DNA of 64,000 nucleotides from Drosophila persimilis (lineage: Eukaryota; Arthropoda; Insecta; Diptera; Drosophilidae), in assembly GCF_003286085.1 (NCBI RefSeq), contig NW_020825317.1, forward strand, positions 4,278,001 to 4,342,000, given 5' to 3'. The notes below the pieces were generated by a model. It saw only the letters and a list, made by a program, of their open reading frames with translations, did not search any database and was not told the DNA's origin. Numbering within the stretch: position 1 is the first letter of the stretch; every line of letters starts with the position of its first letter. Positions 9,049 through 22,167 of this stretch are shown piece by piece. The translations under genes were made by a program, and so were the position numbers.

Positions 9049-12000
9049 CATCAGCAGTTGATGGAGGAACAGGGCAACACATCACGCATTTCTTATTAGC
9101 CTGCCCTTTGGGAACGCCTGAACGAAGTTGTGCTCGAAACTTATTACGGTTCGAATGAAACGGAACCGAATATCGGGCATAAGAGGGAAGTAAACGCCTA
9201 CAAACCGATACTGGAGATACTCTTTCTAAGGGAACAGGAGAGTCATCTTCAAGGAAGTAAGAATGTCACCCCAAAACTAAAGATTGCCTCAAGCCGAAGA
9301 AGCGCAGACAACTTCCCAGCCGATCGACAGTGGGGAGCTGCTGCAGGACGCGCGACGCGTTTAATGGCTGCTTACATACACAAAAGGATAAACATTACAA
9401 GTTTAAGAGATAGAGAACATAGTAGGTTCGACTCGACAGAGGCTTTGACATCCTTCAATCTTCAATATTTGAAAAACTATTGCGAAACAAACGGTCTGTC
9501 TTTTTCCCGTGTACCTCTACCTGCGGGAGTGCATTGAGAGCCCAAAACTTTAACTAATGGCAACATTTTTTGTTTGTTCGAGTCGAATGTCATTGAGCCA
9601 GAACCGAAGCCCCGCCAAAGCTAAGGAGCAAACTTTCATTTGGCTCCGGCTGTCATAAGTTTAAATGGGGTCCGGGTCCGCCGGATGGGTGATGGGTGGT
9701 TCGGTGTTCAAATTGGAGTCCCCGGAATGAATGAAAAATATCAAATTCAGAGTCGGAGCCATAGCTATAGCCATAGCGTGGTTGGCGAAGCGTAGCAAAT
9801 ATTTGACCAGGTCTGTGTGGCATCTCTTGGCCATATCCCCTTTGACCTGGGCATCTATGTCTCTTCCAGCCGATCCACACACTTAACACTTAACGTGGCC
9901 ATAAACAGCACAGAAAGAAAGGGTCGGAGACGCTTGAACCAGGACGAGTATAACAAATGCTAAAACATTGCACAGCGGACTGGACGGGACGGAACGGGAC
10001 GCGACGCGACGAAAAGGAACAGCTTGTGCCAGATTTGCCTTTTTAAAAAGCGCTCAGGGGCACTCCCAGCCCATTCCCACTCTGCCCCCCTATACTTATA
10101 CTCTCGGCACATTTACAAATGCGCTTTTAACTTAAATGACAGTCCAAGGGGAAACAAGACAGCAGGCGGGACGGGGGCAAACAAGGGGGTCCAAAGCTGA
10201 AACAGAAACAGAAGCCAGAGCTCCCCCTCTTGGCCATGATTCTGGTTCTCCTGCTTCTGGCATCTTGGCTGCCACTGAGAAAAACGCATTGCAATTTTTT
10301 ACACCCACCCTCTGCCAGCCAAGTGGGAAGTGCCAACCCCCCCTTTGGTAGTACAGCCATTTGATGTAAATATTGTATTAGTCGGGGCCAAAGTGTTGAG
10401 TAAATTTATTGGCAGCCCATAAATCGCTCTCTCTTTCGCCCTCTCTGGGGTTTTCTCTGGCCTCTCTGGGTACTAGATTCTGCTGTTCGGCTTCCTTGGG
10501 ATTGTGAATGAAAAATTAAGCACTTGAAAGGTAAATGTATGCCGGAAGGAGGTGGCATTTCTCAGGTACTATTCCGTATGAATCGTTGCTGCTTCAGTGG
10601 CATTTCAATTCAAAGTTTTCATTTTGGGGCTTCACTTCCCGTGACCAAAATCAGTAAAAAAATCCAAAAAAATATATGATGAAAATGCAAAAATGTTGTT
10701 GCCCAGACCCTGCCTCCTCTCTTTACCCGACCATCCTCCGTTTCGGCAGCCATGCCAATTTTAATTAACAAAAAACATGGCCAACTCCGTGTTGCCTTCT
10801 GCACTGTGTGTGTCTGTGTCCAGGTTCTGTTCTGTTTTGTTTAGTTTAGGTAGTTTTGTTTTGTTAGTTTGAACTTTGCTTCTTTTCTCTTGAATTTTTG
10901 GTGGATGAACCAGGAGGAGGTAGAGCGCAGAGTAGAGTGATGGTGGATTCTGCCGCAGTAGCTGCTTGTTTCGATCCATTCAAATACAGTGTGGGAAAAC
11001 CGCTGCATACTTTCGGGGATCCCCGAAAAAGAGCCCCAAGATCGAGCTGATCGATCAAGAGAACATATTCTAAATTGCTCATCATTGTCAGGAGCTGTAA
11101 AATGTACTTTACTGAATGCCAAGGTTATCTCCTTACAGGTCACTCATCAGTCGACTCCTTTCCTCCCGTCCCACTGCTCCATCTCTCTCTCTCTCTGGGG
11201 GGACTTGCTTGCCACTGCGAATGCATTTGGTGACAGTTCTCTCTGACGCGGCGCCATTGTAGTTCTGGCTGTCGTTTCCGCTTCCGCGTTTGAGTCCGTT
11301 TTCGTACGCAGCATCACTTTTTGCCGTTTGCTGTTTGCCTTTCGCGTTTTTTCTTTTTGCATTTTGCATTTCTGGCTTTCGCTTTTATCTCTTTTCTTTG
11401 TTTGCCGCTCAACTGCTGTTCAGCTATTCAAATATTTTCCTTAATCCAAACAACGCCCCATCCGCTATTCAATCCTCTCACCGCCACCCGCTGGATTAGT
11501 GTTAAAACATTTAATTATAAAATTGTGCTACTCTTCGCTCCTGGTGTTTCATCTGCTTTTTGTTGCTTTTTGTTTGACACTATAGAGGGTGTCACGAATA
11601 CCTTATTACACTATTGTTTGTTCATACTGTACACACATTCACTCCAAATGATGCGAATGTTTCTTACATTGTAATGCATTAGTGTACAAATTTTCCATAA
11701 GCGTACGTATTTTGGTATTTTAACAGGGAAATTTCAAAACTTTATCGAGGTTTCTTCACTGCAAACATATAATTTGGTCGGTATTTTGTTTAGCTTTGAA
11801 CATTTATAGGAAAAAGTACCACCAATGCCTCCAGCTTGAAGGGAATGGCAAGTTTTACAGTCACGCGTGAGCAGTGGAACGATGCTAGTGAAAACAATGT
11901 TCCCATAAGCGAACAGACTTCACTCTACGCGAGCGATTGTGTTGTTCCATTTGAAGTGAAAGCCAGATAGACAGTCACGCGTTAGCGTTCCTGTTTGAAG

Positions 12001-12748
12001 TTCTCAGGCAAATCAGAGCACTCGATCATCGGCGTAAAAGGGTGCTCGGTATTTCGGTGCCCGAAACTAATATTCCTGTACGCTTCGCATAAATTGAATG
12101 ACAACAACACTTTAGCTTGTTTGCTCATATCATTAATTTGCCATTTGGTCAAATAATAATGAATATTTCTCCTTCTTTTTTGCCAGTTTTTTCCCCCGCG
12201 GTGGGTAATGGTCGTTTGCCTTTATCCATATATTCGTACACGTATGTATTTGTGTTTTGTATCATATTTGCATTTGGACTATGGTGCCAGTGGACCGAGT
12301 ATATTCCATGGTATATAGTTTTTGTTTTTATTTTTAGTATGAAATGCAATTAATTAGAAGTGGATAATGTGTGCGTTTGTGTGTGTGTGTGTGCTTTTCC
12401 CTGCATGAAAATTAAATTAAATTAAATTCTATGTGCATTTTTAACGAGCTCTGGAATGCCACAAAAAGTAACGAGTATTCGAGAACTCGAATACCAAAAA
12501 CATACAAAATCCATTCATCCGGGCATTCATCGAGCGAGCATTATGAAAGCGCATTAACGGGGACTGGCAGAACGGACAAACGGACAGATGGGCGGACAGT
12601 GCACGGACGGAGCATCAATTAAAATTGCTAAATCATGTCAAATATTTTAAGAGCTGTTAACGGTTTAACGCACACATTTTTTATGGACAGAATACAAAGA
12701 AGGAGAGCACCAGAAACACGGGAAATATGTGTAATTGATACGACGTGA

Positions 12749-13036
12749 GTGGGGGAAACATGCCAATCGGAAGAGACGGAGAATGGCCAACATCCGCGCC
12801 CAACGAAGGTGCTGCCCCATCTGTTGCAACATCTGAGGCAGGAGCCAGGAATCGTGCAACTTGTTCGCTCTCATACAACAGAGGCGCAACCACGACTCGA
12901 AATGCTGTTAGAAGGTCTAACAGTGGAAATGGAAGCCTTGGAAGGAAAGGCTGTTTTTGGCTGCTTACTGTGGGACGGCAATGGTTTTGATACTGGATTT
13001 CCGCCAAATTGTCCACAATGTTAAAAAAAAAAAAAA
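12749..13036 (+). pseudogene. coding-like patch ending in an A14 run
   Basis: The plus frame is open from a stop at 12746 to TAA at 13022, with protein-like composition (for example EMLLEGLTVEMEALEGKAVF). The stop is immediately followed by 14 A residues (13023-13036). This could be a 5'-truncated retrocopy with its poly(A) tail, or chance. The minus strand is also open here. No family recognised. Confidence 0.25.
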
Positions 13037-14334
13037 CTTTTCGACATAGTTCGGTTCCCATTATATTTTCTATATTTTTAAAATGAAATAATTGAACCGA
13101 TTGGCATGTTATCTCGTTAACTTTGATTTGAAATACTTTTAAAATCAGCAAAATTAATTTCTTTGGTATTTCTTGCTAATTTTATAACATTATTTATTAT
13201 CTTATGTAGGAAAGATGAGTCTTGATAAAAGCTCTTCCACAAAGTCCCTCAAACAAATTCAAATATCTAAAATACAATCCCAGAAAATTTTTCCAATCTC
13301 CTCTAACGATATATTTTTTAACAATTATTAAAAAATTATTATTATTATGAAACAAGCAAAAGAAAAGGGTTTACATTTAATAACTTTAAAAATAAACAGT
13401 CAATATTTAACATATTAGTATAGTTCGCAAAGTTGTTTAGTCTTGTGATCCAAGCTCAAGAACTACTTCTGTTGGAAACGTAATGTCAGGTCATATTTTG
13501 GTAATATCTTTAAAACCGTACGTTTCTTGCTGAAAAAGGTCCTAATTGCTATGCAAATAGGAGCAAAACTTGTACAAATTTGACATATTCATTCTTTTTA
13601 TTAACCTGTTGTGGTACCAACGTAATGTATCCGCAGAATCTAATGCCCATACGTACATATCTATTTCCATTGAATTTAATAGTGACTATTTTGGGGAGAA
13701 TTCTGTAGAAGTTCTCAAGTATCCAGGGCCCGATTGAAGCTCTTATTTTGTCTCAAAGAAGGGTGTTCAGATAGCTGATCGACGGAAAAGGGACTTATCG
13801 TATGACAGCCAGCGGCAGATATGAACATTTATTGCTAAGTATGCAAATAGTTACTACATAAATAGTGCTCCACTTCCACTTCCAGTTGTTTGCCCAACTG
13901 TGCGCACTGACGTTGGAGAACTTGCGTCATCAGCTCCCCCGATTGTTCTATGACAAAGCTGCGCACAGTGGGGCCTCAGCCGCAAAGAGGTGGCAAAAGT
14001 CAACAAATTTTGGATAAAATGATTCATTTTATTACTCATCTAATAGAGAACTCCCAAAGCTTTTTAAAATAATAATCGCACCTTTAGCTGAGCAGATATG
14101 AGCCCTCAAAGTTGAAATTTGTTTGAGAGTGCAAAATTACATTCCACTTTTATTTACTGTAATCTATCTAACCATCTAATTTTTGGCCTTTTTTGAACTT
14201 TGATTTCCTTGTAAAAAAATAGATCCCTAAATTTTCCTGAAATTTCTGTTGGTCTTTGAAAATCGCCTTTTCAAGGCACAAAAGCGCATCCAGCACTGAA
14301 TGTATGTACACAAATGAATCTCTCATTCCGGATC

Positions 14335-16142
14335 TCATTCCGGATTCTGTCCCACGGCCTCCCGAAGAATCAACTCGTCCTCGAGGCGTCGCCGCTCCAG
14401 AGTTTCGGCCAATTGCCGCTCGTCGGGCAGGAAGCCGAGCCTTCGGTACCGCTCCTCGATTTGAGCCTGCAGCTGCGGCTGGAAGCGCCAGATGCTGGCA
14501 TCTATGATAGGATCGATCAGCAGGGTCTTGGTGTCCGGCTCGCGGTAGTGCTGCATCTGGGCAAACTCTATGGGCACCGACTTGGCTGCACAGCTGGCGG
14601 CCTCCGTGTGGTAAAAGGCAAAGTGGTTATGCAGCCCTACCGCAAAGCGCGTGTCGTGCAGGCACTTGGTGGCCGCCGCGCGATTGCAGTGCTCCCGCAC
14701 CCGCTCCACATGCTGCAGCATGTAGAAGGAGCTCGAGAGGTTACGGTATACCTTGGGCCGCTCGGGATACCGCGGATAGTAGACATTCCGATAGCAGAAG
14801 CTCACCCACTCCTTGCAGCTCGCCGGCGTGGTGTTCCCGTAGTCCGGGGCGGCACGCGAGATCTCGATGAGCTCCGGCCAGGTGGTCCTGTTCCCCAGGG
14901 GCATGATCACCTCATCGATGTCAAAGACACCTATGTAGTCGTACTTGTACATGTTCCGGTAGAAGCAGTCGTTGTAGGGTATCATTTCGTTGAGGATGCG
15001 ATTGAAGCCGTCCGCCTCCATGGCGTAGTGATGGAAGTGGGGCGGAGCATGTGGTTCCCCGCGGCCGAGGGACATGGGCCGCAGCTCAACGAATCCCGGG
15101 CTGTTCTTCACGTAGTCACGCACCACACGCGTCATATTTGGGTGCATCTGGGCATCGTAGAGAACCACTTTGTGGACACCCAGGGAGCGCATCAACTCCA
15201 GCCACTCAATCAGCCGCCAGGACTTGTCTTCGTAGGGAAAGTCCATGGCCTTGACGCACACCGCAAAGCGAAGTGGGGGCTCCTCGATGTCCTCCTCCCG
15301 CCCAGTGGGAGTTGATACTTTAGATCCGTTTCCAGGCTGTGATTCGGATGCGGGTAGCTGCTCCACCGCGTCCACCTCATAGACCACGCGCAGCAGGTTC
15401 CTGGCCCGATCGCAGTGATCGGCCACCAGGGACACCATCTGTGGCACCTCCCAGCGATGCCTGCCCTCGGGCAGACGGCAGCCCATGAAGGTGGGATAGT
15501 AGCGGCGCGGCGCATGGCCAAAGGGCCACATCACCTTGTGTTCTGTGACGGGCACAATCACCGGCCTGTCCCGGTCCTCCATCCAGAACTGGCAGTAGGT
15601 CGCGGGGTACTTGAAGCTTTTGTCGTCGTGCTGGTTGATCATCGTCAGCAGGCGGACGAGTGGAGCCTCGGGCACCGCCTCACGGTCGTCGTAGTAGGCC
15701 CCGTAGATGTAGTACGTGAGATTCTCGGCCTGTGCCCGCTGCCAGTAGGTGTTGTGGAAATCGATGTTCATCAGATCCGGCGCCGGGCCACAATCTACGC
15801 GGCCTGCTGGTCGCCTCTGTCGCTGCAGGAGCTCCTCCAGGGGGAAAGAGGGCATCTCCTGGCGTATCCAGCGCAGACGCTGCTCCATGCTGGGCACTAC
15901 AGACTGGGATTTATAGACTTATAGATGGAGAGAAGCTACCGCTACTTACTCTCCCTTCGATCCACCAGCAGCTGGTCGAAGATGTCGACCATACGGCGGG
16001 ACTGTGACTGGGACTGGGATAGTCCTGCCGTTAGCTTGGAGACACCCTCATAGCTGCGCCAGTAGAGGACCACCAGGAAGATCAGCTTCAGCAGAATGAT
16101 CACGAAAAGCACTCGAAAAAGACGCGTATATGTCGAAGACAT
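14335..16142 (-). CDS. GT92 (DUF23) family glycosyltransferase, two exons
   Basis: Exon 1 is 16142-15950 and exon 2 is 15896-14335, joined across a 53-bp intron (GTAAGT donor at 15949, CTGTAG acceptor) with matching phase 1. The product has 584 residues. It is a type II membrane protein: short cytoplasmic tail, one transmembrane helix (about 8-29), then a lumenal domain. The GT92 core begins near residue 273 with FAVCVKAMDFPYED and contains YNDCFYRNMYKYDYIGVFDI (about 372-391), whose DIDE is the expected metal/nucleotide-sugar motif. Animal GT92 enzymes such as nematode GALT-1 transfer galactose to core fucose of N-glycans in the Golgi; the substrate here is unknown. The frame stops at 14335, and a minus-strand AATAAA lies at 14154. 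A second family member lies at 30491. Confidence 0.9.
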
Positions 16143-19100
16143 TTCGGCTGACGGAATGTTCTACCCTGGAACGTTATACTGCCTCAACCTCCGACCAAAC
16201 TGTGAAAGCGTGTTGCCCACAGGGTGGCACTTTTGCTTTAGCTCCAGCTTCAGCCTCAGCCTCAACATCTGTCCCTTTGTCTGTTTCTATTTATGTTTAT
16301 TCTTGTTTAAAGTTTAACAATGTTCGGTTTAACTTCGGGAAAACGATAAATGTTAAATAAGTATTGTATTCGAACTGACTAAGGGGGGCGGGTCGAGCAG
16401 CATAAATATTATAATTACATATTATTATTAAACTAAATTCGTACTATTACTATTATATGTTACTATTATATAATATAATTGCACGGGCGATTCGGTAAAT
16501 CGAAATGTTCTTGAACTTAAATTCTTATGCTTTTGCTCACCAATAAATTGGTATAATAAATATCGATCCGACGAAAGAGACTAAAGATGGGATTTTTGGT
16601 TGAAAATCCTGAGGACGGTCGATGTACGAGCAAGATATACATTTAACGACTATTACAGAAAAGAATTTTGATGGTAAGTCATAACGAACCGCAACAAAGA
16701 CACCACCAATATTTATCAATAAGATTTTCAGAGTTAGAATAAGCAATTATGTCTGCCTCAAAAAATTCACTTTAATTAACCCAATTATCTCGCCGCACAA
16801 ACCACGCACATTCTGATAGGTTATCTTAAGAGGGAGGTGAGAGTTTATTTTTTTGAGATAGAAGGTAAAGCGGACGGAAATGGAGATGGGTATCCTTCCA
16901 CCCACTCGAAGTTCAGCGTTGGTGGGCCGATTATGAAAAATGAGATAAATCGCATGTACAGGCCAGAAAGAAGGGTACTAGAATTTTACGTTTACCTTAA
17001 AATTAAATGTAGCAACTACAAGGCCAGAGGAGTTGTCAATTTTAAGTTTAGAAAAGGGGCAATCTTCAACCAGAACATCCGTATTCGAATATAGATCAAT
17101 GAGGGGCGACAGCAGTAAGAGTCGATGCGTCGGCGGATTCGATAATGGCCACAGAAACGCCAGCAACGGCATCGACGTTGTCTACACATATGAAACCACT
17201 GTCTGACGATGGTACCGTTTTTGCTGAAGAGGCAGCGGGAGAGTCAACGTTATTATTATTGGGCAAACTATTGTCAACCTTCTATCTCTTTGAAGACTCA
17301 GTTTAAGCGTTAAAGTTTTTAAAATTGAGAGAAACTTATCCTGTAACAGCCGGAACTCGTTGTACAAAAATAAGAATAATAAATATGAAAAAAATAAGAG
17401 ATAAAAGGCGGAGGTGTCAAGCGCGGTGCGTGTGTGTTAGAGAAAAGGTAGAGGGTAAATAAAACCAGAGAGCGGCTCAGAGAGAGTGCAGCGCACAAGC
17501 AACGACACATATAGCAACGACATGCCCGCTGCAAAGAAGAATGTTCGGAGATGGCAAGAACGCACACAAGAATTGAAATTAGAAATATGTAAATACACAA
17601 AAACAAGCTTACGGCGTACGGCGTGATAGCGGAAAAATGCGCCATCGCACTGTGGGGTAAAAGCCAACAATTTCATTCTAAAAACAGGGCTAGACGTCTA
17701 GAAATGTTGTACAAATGATAGTTGGATTACAGTTGAATTTCGAAAAGTCTATTGAACCACGCCTTCCTCCCGCCCCGTACCACAAAAAATAAATTAATGT
17801 CGAATTTATAATACAAAATGGACTCAAATGTTTAACAAATTTATGTTAAAAAAGCTTTAAACAATTACTAAACTTACAAAAAATATATATTTTGATGCTA
17901 TTTGTTTAGCATATACATATGTACATGTATTGTATATTTATAAATTTATTAATATGCAGTTAGTTTTCCGCAACATTCTTAATTTTCGTCATCTAAAGAA
18001 ATAAATTCGTGATCCTCTTCTTCTTCATTATAATACTGATCTCTGGATTTATTTTCAAGAAGATCAATCCAATTTGTTGCGTCTAAGCAAATATCTAGAG
18101 CTTCTATCTAATTCTAATTACGGCTGGTCTTCATATATGTTTTGATTCGGCAACTTGAAGATACGAAGGGAAAACTTCACAAACTATTAATATAATTTAG
18201 TTATATAATATACATATATATACATAATAAATATAATTTTCAATAAAGAATGCTAATGTATGATCAGCACTCGACTTTTTTGCTGAAAGGTGTGACGTTG
18301 ACTGCCCTTGTCCTGAAGCCAGCTCAGATGCTAATATCCTAATATCCTACCTCTACATACATATTTTAGCTGCTTCCGACCTTTATAATTTCTTGCTTCT
18401 AAATAGCAACAACCATGTTATATGCAACCACCGTGAGTGATTTGATTTGAATCGCTCGAACATGCGATCCAACAATAATGTGGCTAAATTTCTTTGACTT
18501 TGCAATCGTTTGGTCTTCAGTCAGACAGTTTTCTTCGATATTTTCAAAATATCGCCTGCTTCGCGTGTGTCTTTGCTCCAAATCTCAAGCAGTGCTGCAA
18601 GAGTAAACTCATAATCTCCTGCGTTATGTAGTTTTTTTCCGGTAAGGGGGAAAAAAGCATTTATACCATTTGATTTGATATATTAATTTGCTAAAAACAT
18701 TCAACTTGAATCTTGCCAAATCGTTTTGCTGTATTCAGCCGATCGATCGGTTCAAACCCCTGTGTTTGCGTAAAGAACACACTTACTTTCAATTACTTTT
18801 CAAAGTTTGTATGAAGAGCGAAGTCAAGCACGACTGTCAAAAAGTCTTTACATTATTTGATAAAGGTGTTTTCCATTATGACTTTCGATTTCGTTGGATA
18901 CCTGAGACCGAAGGCTGATCTACTATAATGGAGCAGATCTTACAGAAATGGGTTCGTTAGTATCTCAATGGTATCCATGGCAAGATCAGATCCAGTATTT
19001 GTTCAACTTGCGGGAAAACGGAACAGATAAAGCGAGAAGCAAACAAAAATAGAGTCAGAGCCAGTGAAAGAAACACAGTTAGAGCCAGAAACTGTGACAG

Positions 19101-19512
19101 AAATGGAGCCAGCAACAGAAACAGTTCGGGCTAGAGAACCATCCAAGCAGAACATGGCATAAGTTCTTAGAATAACAAAAACAAGATACAGACCCATTCC
19201 CATTCCCAATGCCATTCCACTGGATGTGTAGATGTGCCCCAACATGAGGCTCCGGCTCCATCTGAGGCTGTTGTCCTTGTCGCTGTCGTGGTCGCTGTGG
19301 CTGATGCAAGGATCCCACACACACACAAACACAAAAGGCGCCGCAAGGTGTGCAACAGACACCAAAAGAAAAACCAAAATACAAGCAACGGCGAGCGGGG
19401 AGTGGGCCGGTCCTGAGGTGAGGTCTGAGTGCACACGAAAACGCACCTGAGCGCAAATGAATGATGATGATGTTGCCGCAGCCGCAGCCACATACCCATA
19501 GTGCCGCCGCTG
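16143..19512. other. AT-rich intergenic region with decayed relics
   Basis: Upstream of the GT92 gene. It holds the decayed minus-strand frame at 17979-18622, a possible short frame at 17145-17306 (53 residues, unrecognised), and a lone transposon-like end at 17648 (CACTGTGGGGTAAAAG). Otherwise no gene can be supported. Confidence 0.45.
17979..18622 (-). pseudogene. decayed protein-coding relic, family unknown
   Basis: On the minus strand a protein-like frame starts at 18622 (AGDYEFTLAALLEIW...), is broken by a single in-frame TGA near 18525, and continues in the same frame with LATLLLDRMFERFKSNHSRW. After an AT-rich gap an acidic C-terminus ends at TAA 17979 (LDICLDATNWIDLLENKS, then an EEEED stretch and LDDEN). 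The pieces read like a degraded transposase or host gene copy. I do not recognise the family, and their joining is inference. Confidence 0.35.
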
Positions 19513-20240
19513 CACAGTGGGAAAAGAGCTAAACTATCGGAATTAAAGTCATAGCTTCTTAAATAATAAATATGTACTTTAACATTTTTTTTTTCGTTTA
19601 ATGCTACTAATGTAGACAATTTTTGGGAGAATATATTTTTTTTTAATTTTTATTTTTCAGTTAAAAATTAATGACGCATATATATATTTTTTTATTTATT
19701 CTTTGATGACAGTAAACATTTAAAAAAGGTATTTTAATTTAAAATATGAATAGTTAAAACAATAATTATTCCGAGTCTGAACTTGAAAATTAGCTGCTGT
19801 AAAAAGATCCCGTTAGTTCCAATCTTAACCAAAAAATGTAAAAAAAAAAAAAAGTTGAATCCAGGTGAATTTCAAAAGTTTCACTCCACGAAAGTCTACC
19901 AGGAGTTTGTTGACTGTGTTACTTACGATTGCAAGATTATATCACGGTTTTCACACAAAGCAAATACACAGACTATATTTTTTTAAATTTATACATATAT
20001 ACCTTAATGTTTATAAAAAGCAAAAAACTATAAGGATTGGAACATTTTTGGTAACTTTCAAGCCAAATCGGTTGAGTGTAGAATGCTTTACAGCTCACCG
20101 AATATCAATCAAATATTTTTAAAGAAATTGTCGATAGCCTAAAGAGTGTATTGGTAATCAAATTCATACACAAGTTTGAAGCTTTTTCGAATTAAAAATT
20201 CGACTTTCACTCCGCTAGTTTGGCTGTTTTACCCACTGTG
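19513..20240. mobile_element. 728-bp inverted-repeat transposon, Transib-like ends
   Basis: The left end (19513 rightward) and the reverse complement of the right end (20240 leftward) both begin CACAGTGGG. They match at about 33 of 38 positions with one single-base gap. Flanking 5-mers are CGCTG (19508-19512) and CGCTA (20241-20245), consistent with a slightly decayed 5-bp target-site duplication. CACAGTG termini and 5-bp duplications are typical of Transib elements, whose ends resemble the V(D)J heptamer. No transposase frame of useful length is present, so it is non-autonomous. A frame inside (about 20000-20120) vaguely recalls a retrotransposon Gag segment, but this is weak. Confidence 0.75.
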
Positions 20241-20806
20241 CGCTAGAGTCTGGGACAGTGCCACAAAAAGGAGTTCCACCAATCAAAAATGTCTCGTGGC
20301 AGAAAGTTTGCGCTCTTTTGTGTAACTTCTACAGTTGCACCCACTGTGGGTCTCTCGGCACATTGTCAGAAGTTGTGTTTGTTGCACAGGTTTTTCCACG
20401 GCTACTGCCACATATATGGCACAACCTTTCGCTTAAGCAAATTGCCAGGGTTCTTGCGCAATCCTACTCCTGCTGCTCCTTCTGTTGCTACTCCTCCTGA
20501 TGCTCCTTCTTGTCCAGGCTCTGTTCCTGTTTCTGGCTCTAGTTTCCTCCTTGCGGCCAGTGAATGTCGCTTGCAGGCTGCTGCTTGGTTACTTGGTTGC
20601 CGCCCTGTTGCATTTCACTTAAAATGCTTTTAACCAAAACATTAAGCAGCTGGTGTCACATTATATCAGGAGCAAGACGAGGCAGTGGCAGAGTAGCTGA
20701 TGCAGAGGCAAGGCTTAGTTAGCCCCGGAGTCAGCAAAGAGCAACAGGAACAAGACTGGAAATTTATGGCCTGAATTAACCCAAGCCAAAACTTCCAACC
20801 CTATCG

Positions 20807-20848
20807 CTATCCCCCATCCCCATCCCCATCCCCATGCCCATCCCCATT
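20807..20848. repeat. CCCCAT hexamer repeat
   Basis: About six tandem hexamers, mostly CCCCAT. Confidence 0.8.
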
Positions 20849-22167
20849 CTAGAGATGATGAGTTGCTGCTCCACTGAAGAGGAGTCTCCTCTAATGAGTT
20901 GAATTATTTCACCGTCTGGCTGGGGGAGAAGGTGAAGAAGCCGCTCCGTGACTCTTGAAGAAGGGGGATACATATGTATATGACTGACTCCTTAAGAGGG
21001 AGCTCTGTGATCTGGAATGCCTTTAAAAGAAGAGCTCCACTCAGATGAGTGAACAAAGAAGGAGGCTCTGCTCAATAGCTCAAAGTACTGCCAAAGAAAG
21101 GTACTACTCACCATGTCTCCATGTCAATGCGCTCTCAAATGCCTAATCCCAAAGAAGACTTTCAACAGCACAGGCACATATGCATTTTGATTCCCTTGAT
21201 GTGCATCTGCAAGGGTTTCCCATGCCATTCTCCTGATTAGAGCCCACTAAATGTAAGCTTCTTATGGGATTCCCCTTCTACCATTACCCCATTTGTTGCG
21301 CAATGAAGGTGAAGCCGGTGGCGACTAATTTTCATTTAATTTAAAATGCTAAATTCAAATAGTAGGGCGATTTCTTGCCCTGGCGCAAACACAATACCAC
21401 ATCAAACAGCCAGCCCATTCAGCCATCAGTCAATCAATCAATCATTCGTTCGGAAAGGCAAGACCCAAAACAAATTTCATTTCGTTGCAGCTTGACCCCT
21501 GACTGTCCTGGACACTGGCCTGGACTGGTTTAATGGATGGATTTCCCGACTGGTTGAATGGGTGCACCTTCATTTGCCCTATTTGTTTATTAAAATTAAA
21601 TTTTGCATAATAAACCAAACGAAAAATTGGCTTGGCCTTTGTTTTTGCTGCTGATGCTAATGCTGATGGTGTCCGCCTGCCAGGCAAGAATTTACTTTTA
21701 CTTAGAGCCGTCGAAAGGCTTTGAATAATTGATGAAATCGTCCATGAATTGGCCAGTCATGCACTTTAAGCTGATGCACACACCACACGTACACTGTGCA
21801 TGTCGAGAGTCTTGTGTCCTGGGTCCCGGAGTACCTGGGTCCTGGGTCCTGGGAGGACTTCGCACGCACATATGTAAATCAGTTGTGGAAGGAGTCAGTA
21901 GGGCCAAGGCCACCTGCAGGGAAAGTCACTTTAAGATGAGAACTAGATCTTCTAGGAATGAGCTCTGGGAATCGGGGTCGGGTCTCCTATGCCCATTCGC
22001 CTCATCGCCCCAGCTTATTTGGCACTAATTTATCCGTTTTGTGGTCCATAACTCAAGTCTCAATCTTTTGTTTAAATAAGAATGAACTCAGGCAGGGGAC
22101 AAGGGCCTAAGGCAGACAGACAGCGGACACCGGACAGCGGAGAGCGGAGAGCTGGGAGGAGGAACTT

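Larger units (their letters stand above)
8055..14334. other. intergenic region between eIF4E-like and first GT92 gene
   Basis: Contains the 5' leader and presumed promoter of the eIF4E-like gene at its left end, a CA microsatellite with a CCCCGTAC repeat (8966-9048), a coding-like patch followed by an A14 run (12749-13036), and long AT-rich stretches (13040-14300). At 14149-14154 there is an AATAAA on the minus strand fitting the 3' end of the GT92 gene. I recognise no gene. The 142-residue frame at 8730-9158 and the 135-residue frame at 9130-9537 lack any familiar feature. Confidence 0.5.

Noticed and set aside
8730..9158. 142-residue plus-strand frame
   Set aside because: Much of it is translated CA microsatellite and CCCCGTAC repeat. 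No signal peptide, domain or splice support.
12681..13151. 156-residue minus-strand frame
   Set aside because: Overlaps a more protein-like plus-strand frame. Its Phe-rich part is the translated A/T run and composition is not convincing.
17145..17306. 53-residue plus-strand frame with Thr/Ser-rich start
   Set aside because: Too short, in an AT-rich area, with no signals and no family. Cannot be told from chance.
18745..18760. tRNA B-box-like word GGTTCAAACCC
   Set aside because: The flanking bases do not form a T-stem and no A-box lies at the right distance.
19003..19515. 170-residue minus-strand frame, hydrophobic
   Set aside because: Overlapping frames are open on both strands through Ser/Val-type low-complexity DNA. 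No start context or conserved motif.
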